The position numbers and the translations under genes were made by a program. A stretch of 34,736 nucleotides of DNA from Candidatus Thorarchaeota archaeon. Lineage in GTDB: Archaea; Asgardarchaeota; Thorarchaeia; Thorarchaeales; Thorarchaeaceae. Shown here piece after piece: positions 8,718 through 15,893 of this stretch (positions are counted from its first letter, which is position 1; the number at the start of each line of letters is the position of its first letter). The notes under the pieces are model-generated. The model did not search any database. It saw only the letters and a program-made list of their open reading frames with translations, and was not told the origin of the DNA. The stretch spans positions 1-34,736 of the forward strand of contig JAGXKG010000020.1 of assembly GCA_018335335.1 (NCBI GenBank), in the 5' to 3' direction.

Positions 8718-9285
8718 AACATGTTTCTTACAGTTGAATGAGTGAACCCAACTGCGGAAACTTCTGTGTTCCACCCTTCCCCTGCCCGGCGTCACCGCCA
8801 TACCGGGGCGCTACCCCCGGCCAAGCAAGGGTTTTGACCGCCATCATCAGGACACGGTCCCTCCTGCGGTCTCGGCTTCTGTCTCCTGCCCGCATCCAGG
8901 TACATCACACCCGGGGGCAGTGAGGTTTTCCACAGCTTTTGCCACGGCGGAGTTATTATCGCTCAGTTCAGATTCGTCACCGAAGCTGGACAGGTCCAGT
9001 TGGACAAAGCGAACAGCCGCGGACTCTCCGGAACCTGATGAAGTCCCTTGTTTGGAGAGTGAGGACTTCTGCTTAGAAGAACCAGTCTTCCTCACAGCCT
9101 TCGGGGCTGAGCTCTTCTCCCGAGGGGGAGTGGCCCACCGCCCTAGTCCTACCGGTATTCAGTTTCGCACTGGACCTAATAAAGTCCGATTGGATGCTAG
9201 GCACTCTTATGGGAAATCTTACAAATGTTTTACACTTTTGCGCTTTGATCTTTTAGAATTCTATAAGATTTTGATTTCTCCTGAT
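8718..9285 (+). mobile_element. Non-autonomous IS200/IS605-like element, copy 1
   Basis: A 568-bp insert in a PNPOx gene. It follows CTGAT (8713-8717) and ends with CTGAT (9281-9285), read either as a 5-bp target duplication or as target plus right cleavage site. There are no terminal inverted repeats. A left hairpin pairs GTTTC (8723-8727) with GAAAC (8757-8761), and CAGTTG (8731-8736) with CAACTG (8749-8754). A right hairpin pairs ATCTT (9248-9252) with AAGAT (9265-9269) around a TAGAATTCTA palindrome, 11 nt from the end. The core is GC-rich and aligns along its length with copy 2 at 33559-34113, including identical blocks 8806-8829 and 8868-8888. No transposase is encoded; the longest frames differ between copies. 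Insertion 3' of TTGAT is known for ISDra2; the family link is an inference. Confidence 0.75.
9023..9130 (+). ncRNA. Predicted structured RNA core of element copy 1
   Basis: ACTCTCC (9023-9029) can pair with GGAGAGT (9054-9060). GTGAG (9059-9063) pairs with CTCAC (9091-9095), enclosing a one-sided 12-nt internal loop (9064-9075) and the inner helix GAAGA (9076-9080)/TCTTC (9086-9090). A UUCG-type hairpin follows at about 9096-9108, then CTCCC (9117-9121)/GGGAG (9126-9130). Copy 2 keeps the same plan with different paired bases. Strand is favoured by the UUCG-type loops but not proven. Expression is unknown. Confidence 0.45.
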
Positions 9286-9602
9286 TCATAGTTCGCTTAA
9301 AGGAAAGAAAATCGATTTCATAAAAAGAAATCCTTCTGTGTCCTTCAATGCATATCTTGCTGAGGACGGAGGATTCCCAGTAGATCCCACTACCGGAAAG
9401 AGGGTTGTCAAGTGGAAGAGCGTGATTTGTAGGTGCAAAGCTGTTTTTGTTGAGGATGAAGAGGCTAAACTGGAAGCGCTCAGAGCGCATTTGAGAAAAT
9501 ATGAACCTGAGAGAAAGCCAGAGCTGAGATGCAAGCGGGAGGTAGCAATCATCAAGCTTGAGATAGTTGAGATGTCAGGAAAACAGCGCCCACCCTAACG
9601 AG

Positions 9603-10400
9603 CTATAGGGTAACTCTTGTAACATCTCCAATGGTTATGGGCTTGTGGGAGTCAGGTCCAGTTTCTACAATCAACGCTCCATCCTCACGGATATCAATAG
9701 CTGTCCCTTCTATCCGTTCGTTCCCAGTGTCCACAACTACAGGGTATCCAAGGATATTGTTGATCCATTTCCACTCCTCAATTGTATCATTGTAAGACTG
9801 ATTTTCTTTTACAATGCCAATTCGTTTGTCAACTGAGAGAAGAATACTCCGCAGCAATTCTTCCCTCGAAACTTCTCTCCCGGTTACCTCAATAAGGCTG
9901 GTTGCAGGATACCTGAATCTGGCTGAGAACGAACTAATGGGGGTGTTGAGATTAATGCCAACTCCAATTACAACCTTTCTTGTTACATTATCTCTTGAGA
10001 CAGCCTCACAAAGGATTCCACCGGCCTTTTTCCCGTCAATTATAATATCGTTGGGCCATTTTATGCTGGGATCGATTCCAGTAACTTGACGAATAGCTTC
10101 GGTAACACCACAAGCCACAAGCATCCCCAGAATAGGGGCGGGTGTTCCTTCGAGCGGAGATTCAAGGAAGAGCGAGAAATACAGCCCGCCAGGAGGTGAA
10201 ACCCAGGTTCTATTCATTCGGCCTTTTCCAGCCATCTGTTCATCTGCAATAACTAGAAGACCGGGACGCCCATCATCAAGTGCTGCTTTCTTTGTGGTTT
10301 CATTTGTTGAATCTAATTTTGAGAAATGGCGAATCCTCGGTTTGATGTGTTTTGTTCGTAGGCCATCCATTATGAGACGGGGTTCGAACATATTTCTCAT
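9603..10400 (-). CDS. birA: Biotin--[acetyl-CoA-carboxylase] ligase, catalytic form without HTH
   Basis: 265 residues. Motifs are clear: LDSTNETTKKAA, the biotinyl-AMP loop GKGRMNRTWVSPPGGLYFSLFL, KWPNDIIIDGKKAGGILCEA, and GVGINLNTP, followed by the small C-terminal SH3-like domain. There is no N-terminal DNA-binding domain, so it is an enzyme only and not a repressor. It attaches biotin to a carrier protein, in archaea usually the carrier of propionyl/acetyl-CoA carboxylase, which fits the methylmalonyl-CoA operon 7 kb away; no carboxylase gene is in the window. The gene starts at ATG 10400 and is divergent from the next gene. Confidence 0.93.
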   Translation of the reverse strand: MRNMFEPRLIMDGLRTKHIKPRIRHFSKLDSTNETTKKAALDDGRPGLLVIADEQMAGKGRMNRTWVSPPGGLYFSLFLESPLEGTPAPILGMLVACGVTEAIRQVTGIDPSIKWPNDIIIDGKKAGGILCEAVSRDNVTRKVVIGVGINLNTPISSFSARFRYPATSLIEVTGREVSREELLRSILLSVDKRIGIVKENQSYNDTIEEWKWINNILGYPVVVDTGNERIEGTAIDIREDGALIVETGPDSHKPITIGDVTRVTL

Positions 10401-10506
10401 AACCGTTAAAACATATTCTCAAATAGCATTTTCTAAAAAATGGAACGCATTTCACAGCAATAATCTATATTTGCATGTACTAGCACCAGTATGACGTGGG
10501 TGTCAA

Positions 10507-11337
10507 ATGACCAGCCTAGCGGGTGCCGTCATCTTATCAGATGAGAAAAGAACTGTTCTGTTTAAGAACAGGGATTTGTTGAACACAAACCATGCAGACG
10601 AACTCTTCTACGATGTGGACTGCTTTGGAATTCGAGGAATCGATAGGGCAACAGGAGAAAAATCAGGATTAACTGTGGGAGTAAATCGATACGGATTGGC
10701 AGTGGCAAGCACGCACGTTCACAGAACTGTGGACCCAAATTACGATTTACTAGCTGAACAAATCACTATGTTCGCCAAGGACGCGGAAGACGGTTTGAAG
10801 ATGACCAGAAGGCATTTGAATGGAGGGCGAAAGTACCAGTGGGGCAATCTCATTCTGGCTGACCATGATAGCGTACTTGTTATAGAAATAGCCGGTAGCG
10901 ATCATTCCATTGAGCGATCTGAAAGAAAGGTCCTTAGAACAAGTCACCACATTATGCTAGACACTGAGGAAACACTTAGACAATCATTGGCAAAAAATGG
11001 AAAGTACGAATACGAACACTCGGTAAACCGGCTCTACAGAGGGTATGAGCTTGTCAAAGGAATGACCGACGTAAACGGCGTATTTAGTATGCTAAAGGAC
11101 CACGGAGAGAATCCCAGTATCGAAAGCATTTGTGCTCATAATATGAAAGGAGAAGGTCCAGACACAAGAAGAAGTTATGTCATAGAAGTTGATCACGCCC
11201 GAGATGCTAAGCGACCCAGTATTCTATTTCATGTAGCGAAAGGGAGGCCATGTGAAGAGCAATTCATCTCAATTCCATTAGTGTTTCCTGCAGACGAACA
11301 GGTTATGGAACGAGCTCGATCAATGTATTTCAAGTGA
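10507..11337 (+). CDS. Ntn-hydrolase-like protein (C45/TANGO2-like pattern), function unknown
   Basis: 276 residues. It has the pattern of the linear-amide hydrolase fold: an N-terminal strand LAGAVILSDEKRTVLFKNRDLLN, then SGLTVGVNRYGLAVASTHV and GNLILADHDSVLVIEIAG. Members of such families cleave or transfer amide bonds or act on peptides. No Cys nucleophile is present at the N-terminus; removal of Met1 would expose Thr2, a possible nucleophile, but this is conjecture. His residues near LRTSHHI and a Cys in SICAHNMKGEG may matter. Start is ATG 10507; ribosome site is weak. It is alone between birA and a kinase operon. Confidence 0.7.
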   Translation: MTSLAGAVILSDEKRTVLFKNRDLLNTNHADELFYDVDCFGIRGIDRATGEKSGLTVGVNRYGLAVASTHVHRTVDPNYDLLAEQITMFAKDAEDGLKMTRRHLNGGRKYQWGNLILADHDSVLVIEIAGSDHSIERSERKVLRTSHHIMLDTEETLRQSLAKNGKYEYEHSVNRLYRGYELVKGMTDVNGVFSMLKDHGENPSIESICAHNMKGEGPDTRRSYVIEVDHARDAKRPSILFHVAKGRPCEEQFISIPLVFPADEQVMERARSMYFK

Positions 11338-11548
11338 GTATTCAACAATCAAACTCTTTGAAGCGAAAAGATAAATCTAATCGTTAATTGGTAGTAGTTC
11401 GTTCAACTATTGATAGTGGATTAATAATACTTTCAGAAAGTGCTGAACAATAGGGTGAATAGACGAATAACATTCTTAATCTATCCATGTTCTATTGTTT
11501 TTGTTCGCCAAATTCGATTCTCACTTCCCCCAGAAAAGGCGTGGATAT

Positions 11549-12646
11549 ATGATGGATACTGAGCAGTTGTATAGCAATATCCTTGAAGGTTCAATTAGTC
11601 TGATTCACAGCATAAAGCCTAGTGGATCTTTTGAATTTGTTAATCAGGCATGGAAGAATACTCTGGGATATACAGAGGAAGAAACAGATGAAATGACTAT
11701 TGACAGGATAATCTTCCCTGAAGTGACAGATAAGCACAAACAAATGTTAGATTCGGTTTTCAATGGCGAGAAAGTAACGGATTTCAATTCTATCTTCGTC
11801 TCAAAGAATGGTGAGCGTGTTTTTGTAGAAGGGAATATACTCCCGAGAGTTGAAGAATCTGAGGTCGTGGCTGCACAGTGCTATTATAGAGATATCACCA
11901 AGGAAAGAAAAGCGCTAAGAAGAATAGACGAGGAGAGGAAACAATCAGAATTCCTGCTGGATTTAATGTTACATGATATCACCAATATCAACCAAGAGGT
12001 CATATCGACCTTCGAAATAACCATGCATCATCCAGATTTACCAAGTGACCTCAAGGATATCGTCGAGGAAGGCCTTGAAGAAGTGGAAAGAGCGTCAAAC
12101 CTCATATCAAATGTCCGAAAAATATCAATCATTCAAGAAAAAAGCCATTCTACGGAGAGAAGAGATCTAGGCAAAGCAATTCTTGATGCTGCTACTGAAG
12201 TGGATTCTACTTTTCCCACCAAGAAGATGAAACTGAATACAAACGTCAAAGAGAATGAATACTTCATCATGGCGGATGAATTCCTTGATGATGTGTTCTT
12301 TGCGCTCCTGCATAATTCAATGAAATTCGATGAGAAAGAAGAAGTCGAAATAGATGTAAAACTGGAGGAAATATCTCATACCCCGTTCTTGCGTATCGAT
12401 ATTAAAGATCGGGGACCTGGTATCCCAGAAAAAGATAAGGAACAAATCTTTGCGAAAGTGAGAGGGAAAAGAGAGGGTATTCTAGGGTTGGGGCTGGGAC
12501 TCACTCTAGTGAAGAAAGTTCTAGAAAATTACGGAGGGCAAATTCGAGTGGAGGACCGGGTGCAGGGCGATTACACAAAGGGAGCAAATTTTGTGATTCT
12601 ACTTCGTCGTGAATATAACAAAGATTCAGATAGAGGGGACCATTGA
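11549..12646 (+). CDS. PAS-domain soluble histidine kinase
   Basis: 365 residues from ATG 11549. The frame is open to 11495 but those 18 residues are not kinase-like. Order: PAS domain (about 10-115: SLIHSIKPSGSFEFVNQAWKNTLGYTEEE... with PAC-like AAQCYYRDITKERKA), H-box LDLMLHDITNINQEV (His 142), N-box LLHNSMKFDEKEEV, G1 DRGPGIPEKDKE, G2 GLGLGLTLVKKVLENYGG. No TM segment, so it is cytoplasmic. The response regulator starts 1 bp after the stop, so they form a coupled two-component pair. Confidence 0.9.
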   Translation: MMDTEQLYSNILEGSISLIHSIKPSGSFEFVNQAWKNTLGYTEEETDEMTIDRIIFPEVTDKHKQMLDSVFNGEKVTDFNSIFVSKNGERVFVEGNILPRVEESEVVAAQCYYRDITKERKALRRIDEERKQSEFLLDLMLHDITNINQEVISTFEITMHHPDLPSDLKDIVEEGLEEVERASNLISNVRKISIIQEKSHSTERRDLGKAILDAATEVDSTFPTKKMKLNTNVKENEYFIMADEFLDDVFFALLHNSMKFDEKEEVEIDVKLEEISHTPFLRIDIKDRGPGIPEKDKEQIFAKVRGKREGILGLGLGLTLVKKVLENYGGQIRVEDRVQGDYTKGANFVILLRREYNKDSDRGDH

Positions 12647-12647
12647 A

Positions 12648-13010
12648 ATGGTAAGCGTATTAATTGTCGATGATGACAAGTTCATCCATAAAGTGCTTGA
12701 GCGAATAATAGAGCTTGGTGGACACGAAGTCATTGGTCATGCCAACAATGGAGCAGAAGCTGTTGAGCAATTTGTTGCATTGGAAGAGAAACCAGACATA
12801 ATCCTGATGGACGAACGCATGCCAGTGATGAAAGGTGCGACTGCAACGATAGAAATCCTTGAGATGGATAGCAACACCAAAGTGCTATTTGTAAGCGCCG
12901 ATGAATCGGTGAAACCCAAAGCCATGGAAGCTGGTGCTGTAGGATTTCTCACCAAACCTATTCGCAGCGCTCAGCTCTTCGAAGCTATCGAGAAACACAC
13001 AAGTGGCTGA
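12648..13010 (+). CDS. Receiver-only response regulator
   Basis: 120 residues from ATG 12648, preceded by GAGGGG about 8 nt upstream at the end of the kinase gene. It is a CheY-like receiver: acidic triad DDD (8-10), phosphoacceptor D55 in LMDERMP, S83 in FVSADES and K103 in LTKPI. There is no output domain, so it may work by protein contact or phosphotransfer. The kinase just upstream is its probable partner; the convergent kinase at 13059 could also use it. Confidence 0.93.
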   Translation: MVSVLIVDDDKFIHKVLERIIELGGHEVIGHANNGAEAVEQFVALEEKPDIILMDERMPVMKGATATIEILEMDSNTKVLFVSADESVKPKAMEAGAVGFLTKPIRSAQLFEAIEKHTSG

Positions 13011-13058
13011 ACCTTTCTTTTGTGGAGTGTCGATTTCTAATAGCTCCATCCAGAGAGG

Positions 13059-14414
13059 CTACACAGAGAGAGGAATGAGAACCTCGAAAGTAGCTCCAGA
13101 GTCTTCTCGTGGTTCGAGCAATTCAATGAGTCCGCCAGCAGCCTCCACGACCTGCTTTGAAAGGTAAAGGCCTAGTCCCCCACCCCGTGTTGACACCCCC
13201 TTTTCAAAGAGATTATCGCGGATTTCCTCTGCAACCCCGGGACCGTCATCACTAAAGACAACCTTTGCATTGTTTCCCTCCCGGAATAATTCTACTGTGA
13301 TGTTCGGAGTTTCACCTGCATGAACAGCAGAATTCCTAAACAGATTCTCGAAAACCAACGGGAGAAGTTTGCTTTCCGTTATTCGCAGATTCTCTGCATC
13401 CTCATCAATTCGTAAGTCTACGGTGATATTTGGGTTGGCTCTTTCTGAGCTAGAAGCGATATTTCGCAACATTTCCGCTATGTTGCGCTCGACAGAATCA
13501 GCCGCTCGTCCAAAAGTTCTGAGAAGTTTCATCATTCGCTCGAACACAGCTTCGGAGGAAGATAATGCTTGTTTTACCGTATCATCTTGTGAATTCAGGG
13601 CCATCTGAAGGAATTCATGATTTCCGATGATTACGGAAAGATCATTTCTCAAGTCATGTCTAAGTAGTTTAGAGTATATCTCTAACTCCCGATGCTGCTG
13701 GCGTCTGATATCGGCATTCTGTTTTCTTTGGATATACCGTTTAAGCTCGTTTGCCAAAGTCTGAATCAATATTCGTTCTTCATTCCGAAAAGGGCCTTCA
13801 TCTTCTGGAGGGCGTTTCTCAAGATAACAGACCTCTAGTTTCCCTTTCAGCCCCTCACCGTATGAAAACTCCTCAGTTTGCTCCCATTTGGTATCGGTAT
13901 AGTTGCCAGAACTGACAATGGTCCGTCCAAGTGTGACTCGAGCTGCAGTTATACTAGGAAACTGCCAGCCTTCCGGAATCAAATGAACAAAAGTGTTTAG
14001 GACTTGTTTTAGAGGTGTTTCTGTTTGAGAAAGAAGCTTCGTAACAGCTCTATAGCAAATAATCTGATGTGCAGTATTCTCAAGATCCTCTTTTCTTTTC
14101 CGCTCCTCGGTAATATCATCAACAGCCGCTAAGAGGATTGAGTTTCGCTCCACAGGTCTATCGATGGGAATGATAGAGATCATTAGGACACTTTTCTCAC
14201 CATTTTGATTCACTGACTCGAATTCTCTAGATTCTGACTCTCTCATATCATCTAGAATAGGTAGTTTTGACCCTTTGAGGGTTTTCGGGTCCCTATTCAG
14301 CATGAAGCCCAGTCTGTCGTTAGCTATGTCGATTTTCCGCTCATTATCAAGAACAGCGATGCCCATTGGCAGGGCTTGCAGTATTGGTATCAGAAGGTCG
14401 GAGTTCTCTAACAT
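13059..14414 (-). CDS. PAS-GAF-like soluble histidine kinase
   Basis: About 451 residues. Order: PAS (about 10-105: LQALPMGIAVLDNERKIDIANDRL...), a GAF-like middle region (about 125-235), H-box SKLLRHDLRNDLSVIIGNHEFL (His 253), N-box FENLFRNSAVHAG, G1 DDGPGVAEEIRDNLF, G2 GGGLGLYLSKQVVEAAGG. No TM helix. The frame is open to 14453, but a TATA-like ATATAAAT at 14467-14474 would place transcript initiation near 14445, downstream of that codon, and GGGGAC precedes ATG 14414. It converges on the receiver gene that ends 48 bp away. Confidence 0.88.
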   Translation of the reverse strand: MLENSDLLIPILQALPMGIAVLDNERKIDIANDRLGFMLNRDPKTLKGSKLPILDDMRESESREFESVNQNGEKSVLMISIIPIDRPVERNSILLAAVDDITEERKRKEDLENTAHQIICYRAVTKLLSQTETPLKQVLNTFVHLIPEGWQFPSITAARVTLGRTIVSSGNYTDTKWEQTEEFSYGEGLKGKLEVCYLEKRPPEDEGPFRNEERILIQTLANELKRYIQRKQNADIRRQQHRELEIYSKLLRHDLRNDLSVIIGNHEFLQMALNSQDDTVKQALSSSEAVFERMMKLLRTFGRAADSVERNIAEMLRNIASSSERANPNITVDLRIDEDAENLRITESKLLPLVFENLFRNSAVHAGETPNITVELFREGNNAKVVFSDDGPGVAEEIRDNLFEKGVSTRGGGLGLYLSKQVVEAAGGLIELLEPREDSGATFEVLIPLSV

Positions 14415-14463
14415 CAGATGACAGTCCCCATGCTGGAATGAATTAAATATCAATCGATTCGTT

Positions 14464-14476
14464 ATAATTTATATCC
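14464..14476 (-). promoter_or_regulatory. TATA-like box for the 13059-14414 kinase
   Basis: On the minus strand GGATATAAATTA reads as an archaeal TATA box, lying in the 37-bp gap to the MFS gene. Expected initiation is about 25 nt downstream, near 14445. Confidence 0.45.
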
Positions 14477-14490
14477 AGCTATGGTTGTGA

Positions 14491-15798
14491 TTATGTTACA
14501 TCGGGTGCTTCTTGTGCCTTTTCTTCATGTTTGATTCTTGCTTCACGCATGGCATTGAGCTCTTTTTCCTTCCCTTTGAAGAAACCATAGAACAGCAGAA
14601 CACCAAGCATGTAAAGTCCAGAAACAAGCAAGTAGGGGATTCGATAAAGGCCCAGAGACAACAGCCATCCTCCGATTATTGCTGCCACTCCTCTGACAAA
14701 CGAATCTCCGGTACGCGTTATGCCCACCGCGGTCGCTCGTTCCTCCTTTGTCAATCCTTCCATGAAAAAGGCATTACTTACCGGACCAGCCATGTTCATC
14801 AGGACAGTACGCGACACGTAAGCCAAGACACCTATGTAGAGATATGGTGCCCATCCTAACATCAGCAGAAAGGGGATAGACAATGCTTCAGTGATAATCA
14901 CTGTTTTGACTTTCCCTATTCGATCCGCTAGCGCAGGTGCGGAGAACTGCCCTACCGAAAGCAGAATTGTGTTGATTGCAAAAATAAGGCCGATAGTAGC
15001 CTCGTCTACTTGGAAAACTTGCTTGAAATACAAATTGAAATACAACACGATAACGCCAGCGCCAAGGCCAATCGTGCTAGTGGTAATCGTATACTTGCCA
15101 ATGAATTCCCAGTTACGAACATTTGCGAATCCAAGTCTCTGTTCAGATTCCTGTGGGGTGTCACGAGTCATTGGAACCAAAGCGAGACCTGATATTGCAA
15201 TCGGAACAAGACTAAACCACAGGGTAAGCCGATAGGACCAAAGAAGATTCACAGCCAGCCCCAAGTTTCTGACCAGTCCAGGAATATACCCGCCCAAGAT
15301 ATTCCCCGCAAGTACTGCAAGCAATGATAGTCCACCACTGAAGCCAAAAAGATGGGCTCGTTCTTTTTCCGTGGATACATCGCTTACATATGGTGTCATC
15401 GCGACTTGTGTGAAGGCCTGCGAAAAGCCCAATAGAACCTGAGAAAAAAGCAGGACATACGGCTGGATAGCGGTGAAACGAATCACAGTGGAAATAAAAG
15501 ATACAAAACTCGCAGCCAGTAGAATGCGCTTTCTGGATTTCCGATCGGTAATCATTCCGGCCGCAATTGCGATGCCAGCTGTAGCAAACATCGAAACACT
15601 AAGGAAGAAACCAAGGAAATCCTCTCCAAATCCCACCTCAAGCATATATAGATTGAAGATTACATTACTGATTCCGTAGCCCAGCGTGCTTGCAACCCTT
15701 GAGAAAATATACAGCTTGGCATCTTTCTGAAAGAGTTTGACCTTGTCCAAGTATCCAAGTTCGTCGCCAGCCGTCAAGCTCTTGGTACCGTCCTGCAA
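14491..15798 (-). CDS. MFS transporter
   Basis: 435 residues, about 12 hydrophobic segments. Loop 2-3 motif A is AGMITDRKSRKRILLA, and a second version ADRIGKVKTVIITEA occurs after TM 8, as in major facilitator permeases. The C-terminus is charged (KGKEKELNAMREARIKHEEKAQEAPDVT). Substrate unknown; drug or sugar efflux-like. The start is TTG 15798; no strong ribosome site is visible, with only AAGGGG about 25 nt upstream. It is divergent from the threonine aldolase, with 95 bp between them. Confidence 0.88.
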   Translation of the reverse strand: MQDGTKSLTAGDELGYLDKVKLFQKDAKLYIFSRVASTLGYGISNVIFNLYMLEVGFGEDFLGFFLSVSMFATAGIAIAAGMITDRKSRKRILLAASFVSFISTVIRFTAIQPYVLLFSQVLLGFSQAFTQVAMTPYVSDVSTEKERAHLFGFSGGLSLLAVLAGNILGGYIPGLVRNLGLAVNLLWSYRLTLWFSLVPIAISGLALVPMTRDTPQESEQRLGFANVRNWEFIGKYTITTSTIGLGAGVIVLYFNLYFKQVFQVDEATIGLIFAINTILLSVGQFSAPALADRIGKVKTVIITEALSIPFLLMLGWAPYLYIGVLAYVSRTVLMNMAGPVSNAFFMEGLTKEERATAVGITRTGDSFVRGVAAIIGGWLLSLGLYRIPYLLVSGLYMLGVLLFYGFFKGKEKELNAMREARIKHEEKAQEAPDVT

Positions 15799-15864
15799 AA
15801 TCGTGCTCGTGCAATCATAAGCCCCTTACCTTTATGCATTGTTAAAACAGCAAAATCCACAGAC

Positions 15865-15872
15865 CTATATTT
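15865..15872 (+). promoter_or_regulatory. TATA-like box for ltaE (leaderless start)
   Basis: CTATATTT is centred about 26 bp before ATG 15894, the distance at which archaeal transcription begins. No ribosome site precedes the ATG, so the mRNA is probably leaderless. The 95-bp gap also holds the MFS promoter, not identified. Confidence 0.5.
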
Positions 15873-15893
15873 CGTTTCAACATTCCGATTAAT

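Larger units (their letters stand above)
8536..9598 (+). pseudogene. PNPOx-like flavoprotein gene interrupted by the YTGAT element
   Basis: The first part (8536-8717) encodes REHRRIENTEDIKEILKLSKIGHLGL...PYVVPVNFVFRGGDILI, the N-terminal half of a pyridoxamine 5'-phosphate oxidase-like FMN-binding protein. The second part (from 9286) encodes HSSLKGKKIDFIKRNPSVSF...KWKSVICRCKAVFVEDEEAKLEALRAHL... ending MSGKQRPP, the C-terminal half. Removing 8718-9285 leaves GATATTCTGATTCATAG and restores one frame of 164 codons plus stop with the expected GGDILIHSSLKGKK. The interrupted frame stops at 8743-8745. ATG 8536 is preferred, with GGAG 11 nt upstream; TTG 8512 is an alternative. Such proteins bind FMN or F420/haem and reduce small molecules; exact role unknown. 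Inactivation looks recent, since both halves lack other stops or frameshifts. Confidence 0.9.

Noticed and set aside
8847-9095. Minus-strand Ser-rich frame in copy 1
   Set aside because: Low-complexity product without a counterpart in copy 2.
8920-9291. Open plus-strand frame of 123 codons in element copy 1
   Set aside because: Copy 2 has stops and frame-breaking indels in the same region, so the frame as a whole is not conserved.
9338-9598. Small stand-alone gene with GTG start
   Set aside because: Its frame continues upstream to 9286 as the C-terminal half of the PNPOx protein; it is a gene fragment.
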